DNA from: Helicobacter sp. MIT 99-5507
Lineage (GTDB): Bacteria > Campylobacterota > Campylobacteria > Campylobacterales > Helicobacteraceae
Assembly: GCF_003364295.1 (NCBI RefSeq)
Contig: NZ_NXLO01000002.1
Span: 1-64,000 of the forward strand
Length of the DNA: 64,000 bases
Reading direction: 5' to 3'
Made by a program: the position numbers and the translations under genes. Below, piece by piece: positions 18,965 to 29,381 of the stretch. The notes under the pieces are model-generated. The model saw only the letters and a list, made by a program, of their open reading frames with translations. It ran no database searches and had not been told where the DNA came from. The first letter of the stretch is position 1, and every line of letters starts with the position of its first letter.

Positions 18965-20791
18965 CTAAACACTCATCATAATAAGATTATTAATTCTTTG
19001 AGAGAAGCTGTTTGCGTCATTTATGCCACCTTTTTCTAGCAACTTCGCACTATCAAATAATATAAAAATAATATCTTTTAGCTTTTCATCATCTTTTAAA
19101 TCTTTTAGTTTTTTAATGATTGCATGATTTGGATTTATCTCAAATATTGGCGATTCTTCTTTCACCTCTTGTCCCATTTGACGCATTAGCTGCTCCATCA
19201 TAGGATTGCTCCCCTCGCTAATAACACAACTTGGAGATTTATCTAATCTAGTTGATAACCTTATATCTTTTATTTTTCCTTCCAAGATACCTTTTGTTTT
19301 ATCTAAAAAATCTTTATATTCATCAGCTATTTCTTTACTAATTTCATCTTTATTGTCTTCCATAGCTACATCTTTAAACTTTAATCCTTCAAATTCTCCT
19401 AAAGAAGGCATAATAAAGCTATCAACTTCATCATTTAACAATAAAACTTCAATATCATCTTTTGTATATTTTTCTAATAGTGGTGAATTTCTTAATAGCT
19501 CCAAATCGCTACCTATAATATAATAAATATTTTCATCTTTAGCCCTTTGCTTATATGTGCTAAGCGATACAAACTCACCTTTTGTAGTAGCAAACCTGCA
19601 AAGATTTAATAATTTATCTTTATTTTCATAATCACTATAAAGCCCTTCTTTTAGAAGCTTTCCAAATTCATTATGAAAAGTTTTGTATTTTTCTTCATCT
19701 TTTGAGAGATTCTCAATTTCACTTAGAATCTTCTTTGTAGATGCAGATTTTATATTTGCTAGAATCTTATTTTGCTGCAATATCTCACGGCTGACATTTA
19801 GTGGTAAATCCTCGCTATCTATAATACCTCGTATAAATCGCAAATATTGAGGTAATAATTCTTTATCATCATCAGTAATAAATACTCTTTTTACATAGAG
19901 TTTTACACCCGATTTATAATCCACTCTAAACAAATCAAATGGTGCGCGAGAAGGAATATAAAATAATGTAGTATATTCTAAAGAACCCTCCACTTTATTA
20001 TGTATATAGCTAAGTGGTTTTGTATTATCATGGCTAAGATTCTGATAAAATTCATTGTAATCATCTTCACTTAATTCATTTTTTGGAATCTTCCAAAGTG
20101 CCTTTGCTTTATTGATTTGCTCTTCTTTGTGAATAATTTCTTCACTTTTATCTTCTTTTGTTTGTTTTTCATCATAAGACAGGATGATTGGAAATGCGAT
20201 ATGATCAGAATATTTTTTGATTAAGCTATCAATTCTCCATCTATTTGCGTATTCTTTAGCATCATCTTTTAAATAAAGATCTATTTTTGTTCCAAAACTA
20301 TCTTTTATACATTCTTGGATTTCATACTCACCTTTTCCATCGCTAATCCAAGAAAACGCTTTATCTTCTAATGCTTTTTTGGAAGTAACAATAACCTTGT
20401 CTGCTACCATAAAACTAGAATAGAATCCTACACCAAACTGCCCTATCAGCATAGAATCTTTCTTTTTATCACCACTTAAAGCGTTCAAAAAACCTTTTGT
20501 TCCACTTTTTGCTATAGTCCCTAGATTCTCAATAAGTTCGCTCTCATTCATACCAATACCATTGTCTTCGATGCTTAAGAGCTTTTTTTCTTCATTAAAT
20601 GTAATTTTTATTTGTGGTTTAAACTCAATACTTTTAAATTTATCATCACTAAGTGTGAGATAATTAAGCTTATCTAGTGCATCAGAGGCATTTGATACCA
20701 ATTCTCTTAAAAATATCTCTTTATTAGAATAAAGCGAATGTATCATCAAGTCTAATAATTGATTGATTTCAGTTTGAAATGAATGTTTCAT
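18965..20791 (-). CDS. htpG: HtpG (Hsp90) chaperone
   Basis: A 608-residue Hsp90. The GHKL ATPase domain shows LVSNASDALDKL, IEDNGIGM, GTIAKSGT and GQFGVGFYS. The middle domain contains GVKLYVKRVFI and LPLNVSREILQ. The length is close to other Campylobacterota HtpG. A long AT-rich gap precedes it. No further gene lies between it and the divergent exbB. Confidence 0.97.
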   Translation of the reverse strand: MKHSFQTEINQLLDLMIHSLYSNKEIFLRELVSNASDALDKLNYLTLSDDKFKSIEFKPQIKITFNEEKKLLSIEDNGIGMNESELIENLGTIAKSGTKGFLNALSGDKKKDSMLIGQFGVGFYSSFMVADKVIVTSKKALEDKAFSWISDGKGEYEIQECIKDSFGTKIDLYLKDDAKEYANRWRIDSLIKKYSDHIAFPIILSYDEKQTKEDKSEEIIHKEEQINKAKALWKIPKNELSEDDYNEFYQNLSHDNTKPLSYIHNKVEGSLEYTTLFYIPSRAPFDLFRVDYKSGVKLYVKRVFITDDDKELLPQYLRFIRGIIDSEDLPLNVSREILQQNKILANIKSASTKKILSEIENLSKDEEKYKTFHNEFGKLLKEGLYSDYENKDKLLNLCRFATTKGEFVSLSTYKQRAKDENIYYIIGSDLELLRNSPLLEKYTKDDIEVLLLNDEVDSFIMPSLGEFEGLKFKDVAMEDNKDEISKEIADEYKDFLDKTKGILEGKIKDIRLSTRLDKSPSCVISEGSNPMMEQLMRQMGQEVKEESPIFEINPNHAIIKKLKDLKDDEKLKDIIFILFDSAKLLEKGGINDANSFSQRINNLIMMSV

Positions 20792-21184
20792 GATATTTAC
20801 TCCATAATCTTAAAATTTTTAGCAAATATAACATATTATTGTTAAAAAGTCTATAACTTTATATACTTAATATCAAGTTTAGTTATATTATTATAATCAT
20901 ATAGTTTTATATATATGCTAGCAAAAATTATTATTAAACAATAATGCAAGTAAATCTTAATTCTATAAAATATATGAATTTTAAGAGAGATTCACACCAT
21001 AAACATTGCATGTTTTCAAATCATATTAGATTCTAGAAAAGAAATATAGTTATTAATTTTTTATAATAAAAATTAATAAAATTTTAGTTTGCATTAAGAG
21101 ATAAATATTACAATTCAAAAATGATAATTGATTTTATTATTAATAATAAAATTGATTTAATTAAATATTTAGGTTGCTTATACA
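20792..21184. other. AT-rich divergent intergenic region between htpG and exbB
   Basis: This 393-base stretch holds no credible open reading frame, tRNA or structured RNA. It must contain the promoters of htpG (minus) and exbB-exbD-tonB (plus). TGATAATTGATTTTATTATTA around 21122 loosely resembles an AT-rich Fur site, which would fit TonB-system control by iron, but such matches are expected by chance here. One TAGATTCTA copy lies at about 21029. Confidence 0.4.
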
Positions 21185-21607
21185 ATGGAGTTTTTAAAAG
21201 AATATATAGATTTTATGATATTTAGTATTTTGGGCTTTATGAGTTTTATTGTTGTGTGGTTTAGTATAGAAAGATTCATATCTTATAAACGATTAAAATT
21301 TAGTGATTTTAAGGATTTAGATTCTTTTGAAGAAGCAGTAACGAAAAACTTAACTATTCTCTATATAATATATTCAAATGCACCATATATAGGCTTACTT
21401 GGCACTGTTGTTGGAATTATGATTACATTTCATGATATGGGGGCTAGTGGGAATATGAATGCAAGTGAAATCATGATTGGGCTTAGTTTGGCATTAAAAG
21501 CAACTGCTTTGGGATTAGTAGTGGCTATACCGACATTGATTATTTATAATGGATTCTTACGAAAAGTTGATGTTTTGGTAAATAGATATAAGGCAAGTAT
21601 AAAATGA
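21185..21607 (+). CDS. exbB: ExbB, TonB-system proton channel subunit
   Basis: A 140-residue MotA/TolQ/ExbB family protein with three membrane segments: about 10-30, 60-85 and 105-130. The NAPYIGLLGTVVGIM region and the GLSLALKATALGLVVAIP helix are family signatures. It forms the inner-membrane proton channel that energises TonB for iron, nickel or cobalamin uptake. First gene of a tightly overlapped exbB-exbD-tonB operon. Confidence 0.92.
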   Translation: MEFLKEYIDFMIFSILGFMSFIVVWFSIERFISYKRLKFSDFKDLDSFEEAVTKNLTILYIIYSNAPYIGLLGTVVGIMITFHDMGASGNMNASEIMIGLSLALKATALGLVVAIPTLIIYNGFLRKVDVLVNRYKASIK

Positions 21608-21987
21608 GATTACCTCGCAAAGAAGGTCTTAATATAGTGCCACTTGTAGATATCATGCTAGTATTACTAGCTATCGTGCTAAGCACGGCAAGTTTTATAG
21701 CACATGGGCAAATAAAAGTTAATCTACCAGAATCTAGCACTGCAAAAGTAGAACAAAATGATAAAAAAGTGATAGTTACCATAGATAGCTTAAATAATTT
21801 TTTTATTGATGGCAATAAAATAGATAAAAATGATTTAAAAGACAAGATTCTACAAATCGATGATAGAACACAAGTGCAATTAGTAAGCGATCGCGATGCT
21901 AAATTCTCATCATTTATGGAGATTCTAGATATATTGAAAAGTAAAAATCATGAAAACTTTACAATTCAAACGGAGATGATAAAATAA
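21604..21987 (+). CDS. exbD: ExbD, TonB-system accessory subunit
   Basis: A 127-residue protein with a short cytoplasmic start, one membrane helix and a periplasmic domain. LNIVPLVDIMLVLLAIVL carries D16, the conserved protonatable aspartate of the ExbD/TolR helix. It overlaps exbB by four bases and touches tonB. Confidence 0.92.
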   Translation: MRLPRKEGLNIVPLVDIMLVLLAIVLSTASFIAHGQIKVNLPESSTAKVEQNDKKVIVTIDSLNNFFIDGNKIDKNDLKDKILQIDDRTQVQLVSDRDAKFSSFMEILDILKSKNHENFTIQTEMIK

Positions 21988-22676
21988 TGTCTCCCATAAA
22001 AATTGGCTTTATAGCATCCTTGTTTTTACATTCATTACTTGCAATAGCAGTGCTTACAAAAGAAGATAATATAAAAATATCAAAACAAAATAGCAATACA
22101 ATATCAATTAGTCTTGAAAATATTCATAATAGAATGGAAAATCAGTCAATCAATCAACAAAAGAAACATCAAAAACCAAAAAAACATCATAAAGAAAAAC
22201 CAAAAAAAATAGTGAAAAAAGAAAGACCAAAACCACAAGACATCCAAGAACAAATTGAAAAAATAGAAGTAGAAGAAATAGCACAAATTACCGATCATGA
22301 AGTTGTTAATGAAGAATCAAGTGAAGAAATAAGCCAAGTAGAACCAAATGATGCGCAAGATATGCAAGATTCTGCTACATCTGGGATGGCTCAAGAGCTT
22401 GACATGAATAGCCAGCTTTATGCAGAGATTCTAGCAATCATAAATAAATACAATGAATATCCAAGAGATGCATATAGAAGGGGTATTACAGGTAGTGTTG
22501 AAGTTAGATTTGTATTAAGAAAAAATGGTGAAATTGAAAATATCGAAATATTAAATAAAATACACAAATCGCTAGGTGAAGGAGCGATTAATGCTATCAA
22601 TAATGCCTATAAAAAATTCCCAAGTATTAATAACAATCTAAGAATTAAAGTAAAACTAACCTATAACTTAACATAG
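21987..22676 (+). CDS. tonB: TonB energy transducer
   Basis: A 229-residue protein with an N-terminal membrane anchor (about 5-24), a Lys/Pro/Glu-rich periplasm-spanning linker (about 50-115: KPKKHHKEKPKK and later acidic stretch), and a C-terminal TonB domain with YPRDAYRRGITGSVEVRFVL. It carries energy from ExbBD to outer-membrane receptors. Its last 16 bases overlap the end of the convergent methyltransferase gene. Confidence 0.92.
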   Translation: MSPIKIGFIASLFLHSLLAIAVLTKEDNIKISKQNSNTISISLENIHNRMENQSINQQKKHQKPKKHHKEKPKKIVKKERPKPQDIQEQIEKIEVEEIAQITDHEVVNEESSEEISQVEPNDAQDMQDSATSGMAQELDMNSQLYAEILAIINKYNEYPRDAYRRGITGSVEVRFVLRKNGEIENIEILNKIHKSLGEGAINAINNAYKKFPSINNNLRIKVKLTYNLT

Positions 22677-23365
22677 CTAAATTGCACACTATCTAAATTA
22701 TTTATATTATCTATACCTTTTGTAAATAGTGTGCCATTTTTAAATTTATTAAATTTCATATCAAATACACTAAAACCGCAGAATCTTGCTATATCTCTTA
22801 CTTTTTTTGCTGATGAATATGTAGTAATAATACTTCTATTTTGCAAGATTCTATACAATGATAAAAAATGATTTTCATTCCATAGTAGTTGATTTTTTGA
22901 TGGACTAAATGCATCTTGATACACAATATCAAAAAAACTAGAATCCATAGTATTTATAAAATTTATTGCATCGCCACGAAATACATTTAAGCTAATATTA
23001 GAATCTACAAATATCTTATCATTATTAATGCAATCAAAGATTCTATCTATTTCTAAATAATTTGATATGATTTTTGGATATGGAAAGTCATACAATGCTC
23101 GTAATAAAGGCAAATCAATCTCGACTGAATATATATCAAGTCTAATACCATTTTTCTTTGCAAATGCAAGGGAAAGAAGTGAATTATATCCAAGCCCAAA
23201 ACAAATATCTAAAATTCTAATATATGGCTTATTTATAATGCTAAAGGCTGGGATAATATGCTTATAAATACTCTCAATCAAAGCACCTTTTTTATCATGA
23301 TAGTAGTCATTATATGCATCATTATATGCACTAATACTACCATCATCTGTATAAACTAATCTCAC
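22661..23365 (-). CDS. mnmC: MnmC-type tRNA wobble-uridine methyltransferase domain protein
   Basis: A 234-residue protein with a SAM-binding motif DICFGLGYNSLL and the signature YQDAFSPSKNQLLWNE, matching the methyltransferase half of MnmC (DUF752), which finishes mnm5(s2)U at the tRNA wobble position. The FAD oxidoreductase half found in enterobacterial MnmC is absent, so this is a stand-alone methyltransferase. It overlaps hefC's end on one side (4 bases) and tonB's end on the other. Confidence 0.8.
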   Translation of the reverse strand: MRLVYTDDGSISAYNDAYNDYYHDKKGALIESIYKHIIPAFSIINKPYIRILDICFGLGYNSLLSLAFAKKNGIRLDIYSVEIDLPLLRALYDFPYPKIISNYLEIDRIFDCINNDKIFVDSNISLNVFRGDAINFINTMDSSFFDIVYQDAFSPSKNQLLWNENHFLSLYRILQNRSIITTYSSAKKVRDIARFCGFSVFDMKFNKFKNGTLFTKGIDNINNLDSVQFSYVKL

Positions 23366-26300
23366 TTAAATTCTAGATTCTTAGCATAGAATTTTCTAAA
23401 CCACTCATCAATTGGAACCATGATTTTATAAAATGCTGGCACAACAAGCAAGCTCAAGAACATAGATACGATAAGCCCGCCTATCATTGAGATTCCAATT
23501 GGATATTTCATCGCAGATCCTGCACCGCTAGATAGCGCAAGTGGGAGCATACCAAATACCATTGCAAAAACCGTCATCAAAATCGGACGAAGTCGCGATT
23601 CACCTGCTAGAATGATAGCCTCATCAGTGCTTTTACCTTTCTTTCTAAACTCATTTGCCATATCAATGACTAGCGTTGCGTTTTTACCAACAACACCCAT
23701 AAGCACCATAAGCCCGATTAATCCGAACAAGCTAAGGCTATTGCCCGTAATATAAAGCCCAATAAATGCTCCAGAAAAAGATAAAGGCAATGTAATCATA
23801 ATGATAATAGGCTGGATTAAGGATTCATATAATGCTGCCAAAATCAGATAAATCAAGATAAATGCTGTAACAACAGCAATAATAATTTGATTTAGTGTTT
23901 CTTGTGCATATTCAGCCTCACCACTAAGCGTATAAGTCACGCCATCAAGCAACCAATCAGATTTTTTATTTTCTATATCTTTCAAAATATCATTTAACGT
24001 GTTTTGATTTTGATCTATAGTCCCATAAATTGTGATATTTCGTTCTCTATCATATCGTTTGATTGAAGCTGGAAGCGTTGTTTCTTCTATATCTATCAAA
24101 CCATCTATGAAAACCATGTCGCCATTTGCATTTGGAATCTGCAAATATTTTAAATCATCTATCGTTTTTCGCTCACTATCTGGCACCCTTAGGACGATGT
24201 CGTATTCTTTAGAATTTTCTCTGAAATAGGATACTTGTATTTGTCCAGAAAATGCAGCATTGATTGCCGAGCCGATACTTTGCGCGCTGACATTATTTTT
24301 ATTTGCATTTTGTCTCAATACATTAATAGTGTATTGAGGTGCATAATCTGGTGTATCTGTCCTAACGCTAGTTATCCCTTTTGTGCCCTCTAGCAAGGCT
24401 ATTAGTTTATTTGAAGATTCTGTTACATCATTTTGGACATCTCCTTTTACTATAATTTGTAGAGGAGCATTTGGACCACCGCCACCTAGAGTTGAGATTT
24501 CAGATGCAGAGATTTGCATATCTGGCAGGGCACTTCTTATTTGTTTTGTCAAGTCTGCCATAATGTCAAATTGAGTTCTACCTTTTCTATCATCTCGTGA
24601 TACAAGACCGACATATATTTTTGATCTATATGCATTTTTTGAGCTATTGTAGCCAATCTGCATGCTAGCCACTCTTACATCTTTATCTTTCATTACTATA
24701 TCTTGTGCTATTGATACTTTTTCTTGCATATGTTCTATTGTGATGCCTGGTTTAGTTTCAACAAAGATATTAAATTCACTTGTGTCTTCAGATACCATAA
24801 AGTTAAATCCAAGTCTAGATACTAAAAATAGCGATAATATAAAAAATATTGCGACTGCAAATAATGTGCTAAATTTGAATCTTGTCGTGAATTTAACCAT
24901 AGATACATATATTTTATCCAGCTTTCTAAAGAACGGCTCTGTAAATGTATAGAATCTGCTTTCTTTAGGGCTTACCAAAAGTGAGCTTATCATAGGGATA
25001 ACGGTAACAACGACAAAATAAGAAATTATGATCGCTGCAACAACCGATAATGCGAAAGCCTGTAAGATTCTACCTATCATTTCTCCCATTGAAGCAATAG
25101 GCACAAACACAGCTAAAAGCATTGCAGAAATCGCAATAATTGCAAATCCTATTTCTCTGACACCCTCATAAGCTGCCTCGATTTTTGGCATACCTTTTTC
25201 GATTTTTTTATGGATATTTTCTATTACAACAATCGCATCATCAATGATAATACCAATGGCAAGGGTAAGTGCTAGCATTGTTAGCATATTTAGGCTCTCT
25301 CCTAACCCTTGAATAAAAGCAAAAGTTCCCATAATTGACACTGGAAGGCTCACAGCAGCAACTATTGTCATAGTGAAATTACGCAAGAATAAAAATACTA
25401 TCAAAGTAGCAAGGATAGCACCAAGTATCAAGTCAAATTTTACTTCTTCGATTGATTGTTTGATATACTCCGTAGTATCTTTTAAAACTTCTATATCATA
25501 GTCTTTTAGCTGCTCTTGAAGTTTAGGCAAGACTTTTTTTACATTGTCTGCTATCTCGACATCATTTTTTCCTGCGATTTTTTGGACTTCAAAGATAACA
25601 CCCATTTTCCCATTCACAGACGCATAAGTGGTATCTTCGCTTATATAATCAACAACTTCTGCTATATCACCTAGTTTTAGGTTATTTCTGATTCTGATTT
25701 GTTTTAAATCTTCGACTTTTTTGGCGTTTGCATCTGTTGTTACGATCCATTCTTTCTCATTAGCCTGAATCTTACCGCCATCTATTTCAACATTTTCAGC
25801 AGCTATGATATTGCCTAATTCTGAATATGTGATATTGTATTTGTTCATTAGGGTGATATTAGGGTAGATTCTGATTGTCCTATCCCTATAACCAATAGCA
25901 TTCGTCCCAGCAACACCTGAGATTCTCTCTAATGTCGGCTTTATGATCTCATCAGACACTTTCATAAGATCAGTTATTGGGGCTTTATCGGTGCTAACAA
26001 ATATACTAATAATAGGAGAGGAGTTGCTGTCATATTTCATAACAACAGGATTCTTTATATTTGTATCATCAAAATTTATAGAACCAACTTTATCCCTTAA
26101 ATCACTCATTGCCTCTTCTTTTGGTTTATCTAGGACAAATTGCGCGATAACTAATGAGGTATTTTGCGTTGTTATAGATGTGATTTTATCCATCCCATCT
26201 ATCCCACTTAGTGCTTCTTCGACTTTGTCTGTTACTTTTGTCTCAATTGTTTCTGCATTTGCTCCCGGATAGCTTGTCATGACGACACCAATCGGGAAGT

Positions 26301-26415
26301 CTATATCAGGCCAAAGGGCAATAGGGAATCTAAAAAGGGCTAGAATCCCAAAAAATATTAATAATAATGCAAAAACTAGTGTTAAAATTGGTCTTGATAT
26401 GGCTATTTTATACAT
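23362..26415 (-). CDS. hefC: RND-family multidrug efflux transporter (HefC-like)
   Basis: A 1017-residue inner-membrane pump with twelve membrane helices and two large periplasmic loops. Start MYKIAISRPILTLVFALLLIFFG, the GIDGMDKITS and PGANAETIE regions, ALTLAIGIIIDDAIVVIENIH in TM4 with the proton-relay aspartates, and a second GLMVLMGVVGKNATL region are all RND hallmarks. It exports drugs, dyes or bile salts through the adaptor and outer-membrane channel encoded just upstream. ATG overlaps the adaptor gene's stop. Confidence 0.93.
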   Translation of the reverse strand: MYKIAISRPILTLVFALLLIFFGILALFRFPIALWPDIDFPIGVVMTSYPGANAETIETKVTDKVEEALSGIDGMDKITSITTQNTSLVIAQFVLDKPKEEAMSDLRDKVGSINFDDTNIKNPVVMKYDSNSSPIISIFVSTDKAPITDLMKVSDEIIKPTLERISGVAGTNAIGYRDRTIRIYPNITLMNKYNITYSELGNIIAAENVEIDGGKIQANEKEWIVTTDANAKKVEDLKQIRIRNNLKLGDIAEVVDYISEDTTYASVNGKMGVIFEVQKIAGKNDVEIADNVKKVLPKLQEQLKDYDIEVLKDTTEYIKQSIEEVKFDLILGAILATLIVFLFLRNFTMTIVAAVSLPVSIMGTFAFIQGLGESLNMLTMLALTLAIGIIIDDAIVVIENIHKKIEKGMPKIEAAYEGVREIGFAIIAISAMLLAVFVPIASMGEMIGRILQAFALSVVAAIIISYFVVVTVIPMISSLLVSPKESRFYTFTEPFFRKLDKIYVSMVKFTTRFKFSTLFAVAIFFILSLFLVSRLGFNFMVSEDTSEFNIFVETKPGITIEHMQEKVSIAQDIVMKDKDVRVASMQIGYNSSKNAYRSKIYVGLVSRDDRKGRTQFDIMADLTKQIRSALPDMQISASEISTLGGGGPNAPLQIIVKGDVQNDVTESSNKLIALLEGTKGITSVRTDTPDYAPQYTINVLRQNANKNNVSAQSIGSAINAAFSGQIQVSYFRENSKEYDIVLRVPDSERKTIDDLKYLQIPNANGDMVFIDGLIDIEETTLPASIKRYDRERNITIYGTIDQNQNTLNDILKDIENKKSDWLLDGVTYTLSGEAEYAQETLNQIIIAVVTAFILIYLILAALYESLIQPIIIMITLPLSFSGAFIGLYITGNSLSLFGLIGLMVLMGVVGKNATLVIDMANEFRKKGKSTDEAIILAGESRLRPILMTVFAMVFGMLPLALSSGAGSAMKYPIGISMIGGLIVSMFLSLLVVPAFYKIMVPIDEWFRKFYAKNLEFK

Positions 26416-27152
26416 TATTTAGTCCTTATATACCCATCACCAAAGATTCCAGACATCATATTACTTACTAATGCTTCAGCCTTTAGTCTTCTATTTTGAG
26501 TATCTATGCTTGGATATATTTTTGTAATTTTTACACTTCTTTTATCATTAGAACCATCGATTGAAAATGTATATGTATCTCCAACCTTTACTTTTCCTGC
26601 ATATTTAGAATCAAACTCAAGAACTAATTTTATGTCATTACTAATTAGCTTGAATAATTCTGTGCTATTTTGAGCTACGCCATCACCAATCTCGATTGAC
26701 TTACTTGCTATCACCCCATCAAATGGAGCTTTAAGATATGTATTTGCAAGTAATTCTTCTTGGTATTTTAAAGTAGCTTGTGCAACTTTAAAATCACTTT
26801 CTGTCTTTTTAAAATTAAAATATATTTGTTCATAAGTATTTCTATCGACAGCATTTCTACTTTGCTCATATCTTTCAAATTGATTTTTTTGAAATTGATA
26901 TGTTTGCTCTGTTGCATCAACTTGAGCTTTTTGTATATTTACATTTTGGATTTGAGTATTGTTTTGAATCTTTAATAATATATCACCTTTTTTTACTCTT
27001 GATCCTATATCAACCATTATAGAATCTACGCTTCCAGATGAATTAAGCTTTAGATTAGCTTCTTTTACACCTTGTGATACAAATGTAGCATACACATCTT
27101 CACCATAAAGGCTAGCACATAAAAATAAAAATATATATAGAATCTTTCTCAT
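26415..27152 (-). CDS. hefB: RND efflux periplasmic adaptor (HefB-like)
   Basis: A 245-residue membrane fusion protein with a signal peptide (MRKILYIFLFLCASLYG). The lipoyl-like halves show VDIGSRVKKGDILLKIQN and TYLKAPFDGVIASKSIEIGDGV around a short coiled coil. It is shorter than enterobacterial AcrA, in line with the H. pylori adaptor of this pump. It joins the RND pump to the TolC-like channel. Confidence 0.9.
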   Translation of the reverse strand: MRKILYIFLFLCASLYGEDVYATFVSQGVKEANLKLNSSGSVDSIMVDIGSRVKKGDILLKIQNNTQIQNVNIQKAQVDATEQTYQFQKNQFERYEQSRNAVDRNTYEQIYFNFKKTESDFKVAQATLKYQEELLANTYLKAPFDGVIASKSIEIGDGVAQNSTELFKLISNDIKLVLEFDSKYAGKVKVGDTYTFSIDGSNDKRSVKITKIYPSIDTQNRRLKAEALVSNMMSGIFGDGYIRTK

Positions 27153-27170
27153 ATTACTTCCTTAATTTTT

Positions 27171-28607
27171 TTAATTAACATAATCACTAAGTGTTTGACC
27201 ACTATAAAAAATATAATTTGCTTTTTGTAATTCATAATTATTTAGACTTTGGATATATGTTGCTTCTGCATTATATTTAGCACTTAGAGAATCTAAATAA
27301 TCATTATAATTAATAAGCTGTGCATTGTATTTTTGTGAAATACTCTCAAATGAAATACTTGCTGATTTGAGTGAAGCTTCTGCACTGCGTATCTGCGATA
27401 AAGCTGCTTCTATTGATTTTTTATAAAATTTAATATTATTTTCTTGCTCAATTTTTGCATACTCTATGCCTTTTTGTAGCATTAGATTCTGTAATCTTAG
27501 AGATTCTTTTTGTCTATTTGTGCTAAAACCACTAAATATATTCCAAGTCACACTAACACCAAATACATTTTGTTCCTTTGGATAAGAAAACGACGCAAGC
27601 GGATTGCTAGATATATTATCCATCTTAAAATTCCAAGTAAAAGTATCAAATAAAGAAATCGTAGGCCAATATGTCAAAGTCCCTATTTGATGTTCTACAC
27701 TTTGGGCTTGTTCTTCTTGCATAGTGATATTTAAACTTTGTATTGTTTTATACTGCGGATTTGCAATAGAAGCTAATTTTAATTTATTTACATCAGTATT
27801 TGTGTAAAGTGATAATTGAAGTTTAATTTGCTCAAAATTTAATCTCAAAGATTCTAATTGATATTCAGTTAAACTCAATTCTGCTTTTAGAGCTTCTATC
27901 GCATCTATAGTCTCTAATCCCGCTTCATACAAAACTTGGATTCTCGCTACATTTGCAGCAATATTAACTTTTTTTTGCTCCATTGCTATAATTTGACCTT
28001 TTAGCGTAAAATAATCATAATACGCACTAATTACTTGTAAAAATAATGTTTCTTGAGAATATCCTTTATCAGCTATTGCTGCACGAACTAAAGCATTATT
28101 AGATAGCAAAGAAAACTCTCTTGCAGCACCATCAAACAAAACCCAATTCAAACTTGCTTTTGCTGAATGATTATTCATGCTAGGTTGCCAAGATGTTGTA
28201 TTTCTTTTAGTGCTATTAAAGCTATATCCTACATCAAGACTAGGCAAATAGCTCCCATAAACAGAAGATCTAGTAGCTTCTGCACTTCGTATTGCAATAT
28301 CTTTTGCTTGCAATGTATAATTATCCTTTGCTTTATCTAATAATTCTTTTAGACTTAGCACACCTTCAGTATCATCATATACATCTAATACATCTTTTAT
28401 TGTTGAATCTGGTTTTAATACTGGTATAAAAATATCATTTAATGGCTTTTGCATAGCCGTATTAACACGTTTATCAAAATTTAAGCTACTATCATATAGT
28501 CTTTTACCCTGTTTTTCTATAATCAAACCTTGTTCAGGATTTTCATATAGTGATTCTGCGAATAATGCAAAACACATAAGGCTAACTACAAGGAAATAAC
28601 GCTTCAT
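27171..28607 (-). CDS. hefA: TolC-like outer-membrane efflux channel (HefA-like)
   Basis: About 478 residues with a signal peptide (KRYFLVVSLMCFALFAES). Two long helical repeats of the OEP family are visible around LRLNFEQIKLQLSLY and YNDYLDSLSAKYNAEATYI. I chose the ATG at 28607, with AGGAG ten bases upstream; a TTG one codon earlier is also in frame. First gene of hefA-hefB-hefC. Confidence 0.92.
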   Translation of the reverse strand: MKRYFLVVSLMCFALFAESLYENPEQGLIIEKQGKRLYDSSLNFDKRVNTAMQKPLNDIFIPVLKPDSTIKDVLDVYDDTEGVLSLKELLDKAKDNYTLQAKDIAIRSAEATRSSVYGSYLPSLDVGYSFNSTKRNTTSWQPSMNNHSAKASLNWVLFDGAAREFSLLSNNALVRAAIADKGYSQETLFLQVISAYYDYFTLKGQIIAMEQKKVNIAANVARIQVLYEAGLETIDAIEALKAELSLTEYQLESLRLNFEQIKLQLSLYTNTDVNKLKLASIANPQYKTIQSLNITMQEEQAQSVEHQIGTLTYWPTISLFDTFTWNFKMDNISSNPLASFSYPKEQNVFGVSVTWNIFSGFSTNRQKESLRLQNLMLQKGIEYAKIEQENNIKFYKKSIEAALSQIRSAEASLKSASISFESISQKYNAQLINYNDYLDSLSAKYNAEATYIQSLNNYELQKANYIFYSGQTLSDYVN

Positions 28608-28764
28608 CAATAAAGCTCCTTTATAAAATACTAAAAAAAATGGGAATGCATTGTAAAATATTTAATATTAATTTAAACTGAAAGAATATTAGCATACAAT
28701 TTATATTCAATGTTTATATAGCAAATTTTAAACTAGACTACTTTAGACCTATGGTATAGTATTA

Positions 28765-29259
28765 TTATCGTTGATAATCTCCGCTTTTACCGCCACTTTT
28801 GGATATTAATGCTATATTTGAAATAGTCATACTTTTATCAATAGCTTTAAGCATATCATAGATTGTAAGCAATCCTATTGATACACCACTTAACGCCTCC
28901 ATTTCAACCCCTGTTTTGCTTTCGCATTTTGCCTCTACTTCTAATACAATCATATACAGATCATTTTTTTCATCGACTTTAAATTCTGCTTTGCAATCAA
29001 TTTTGCTTAAAAATAGTGGATGACACATAGGTATCAAATCACTTGTTTTTTTTGCTCCCATAATCGCAGCAATAATAGCTGTATCTATTACTGGACCTTT
29101 CTTTGCTTTATTGTTTATAACTATATCAAAGGCTGCTTTGCTCATTGATATTTCACCACGAGCTATAGCAACTCTTTTACTAATATCTTTAGAAGATACA
29201 TCAACCATCATTGGATTATTATTATCATTGATATGTGTAAGTTTCAAGCATTGCTCCAT
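28765..29259 (-). CDS. moaC: cyclic pyranopterin monophosphate synthase
   Basis: A 164-residue MoaC, the enzyme that closes the pyranopterin ring in the first phase of molybdenum cofactor synthesis. Signatures: [16 protein letters not shown] at the N-terminus, [17 protein letters not shown] with the catalytic histidine, and [18 protein letters not shown]. It lies beyond purL from the other Moco genes. A perfect inverted repeat ends three bases before its ATG. Confidence 0.94.
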   Translation of the reverse strand: MEQCLKLTHINDNNNPMMVDVSSKDISKRVAIARGEISMSKAAFDIVINNKAKKGPVIDTAIIAAIMGAKKTSDLIPMCHPLFLSKIDCKAEFKVDEKNDLYMIVLEVEAKCESKTGVEMEALSGVSIGLLTIYDMLKAIDKSMTISNIALISKSGGKSGDYQR

Positions 29260-29261
29260 TT

Positions 29262-29283
29262 TAGAATCTAAATAAAGATTCTA
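29262..29283 (-). repeat. inverted repeat of AGATTCTA directly 5' of moaC
   Basis: TAGAATCT and AGATTCTA arms (8 bases each, perfect) around a 6-base AT loop. On the minus strand the hairpin would sit immediately before the moaC start codon, where the ribosome binding site should be; no separate Shine-Dalgarno is visible. Confidence 0.5.
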
Positions 29284-29381
29284 TCAAACTAAAATTAATT
29301 AGCTTAAGATCCATGTTAAAAGATATTAACGCAACTAAAAAGGTAAGATTTAACTCTATTTTGACTAATCTATACTATAAC

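Noticed and set aside
21119-21145. Possible Fur box before exbB
   Set aside because: The match is made almost only of A and T in a very AT-rich gap, so chance explains it; mentioned only as a weak candidate.
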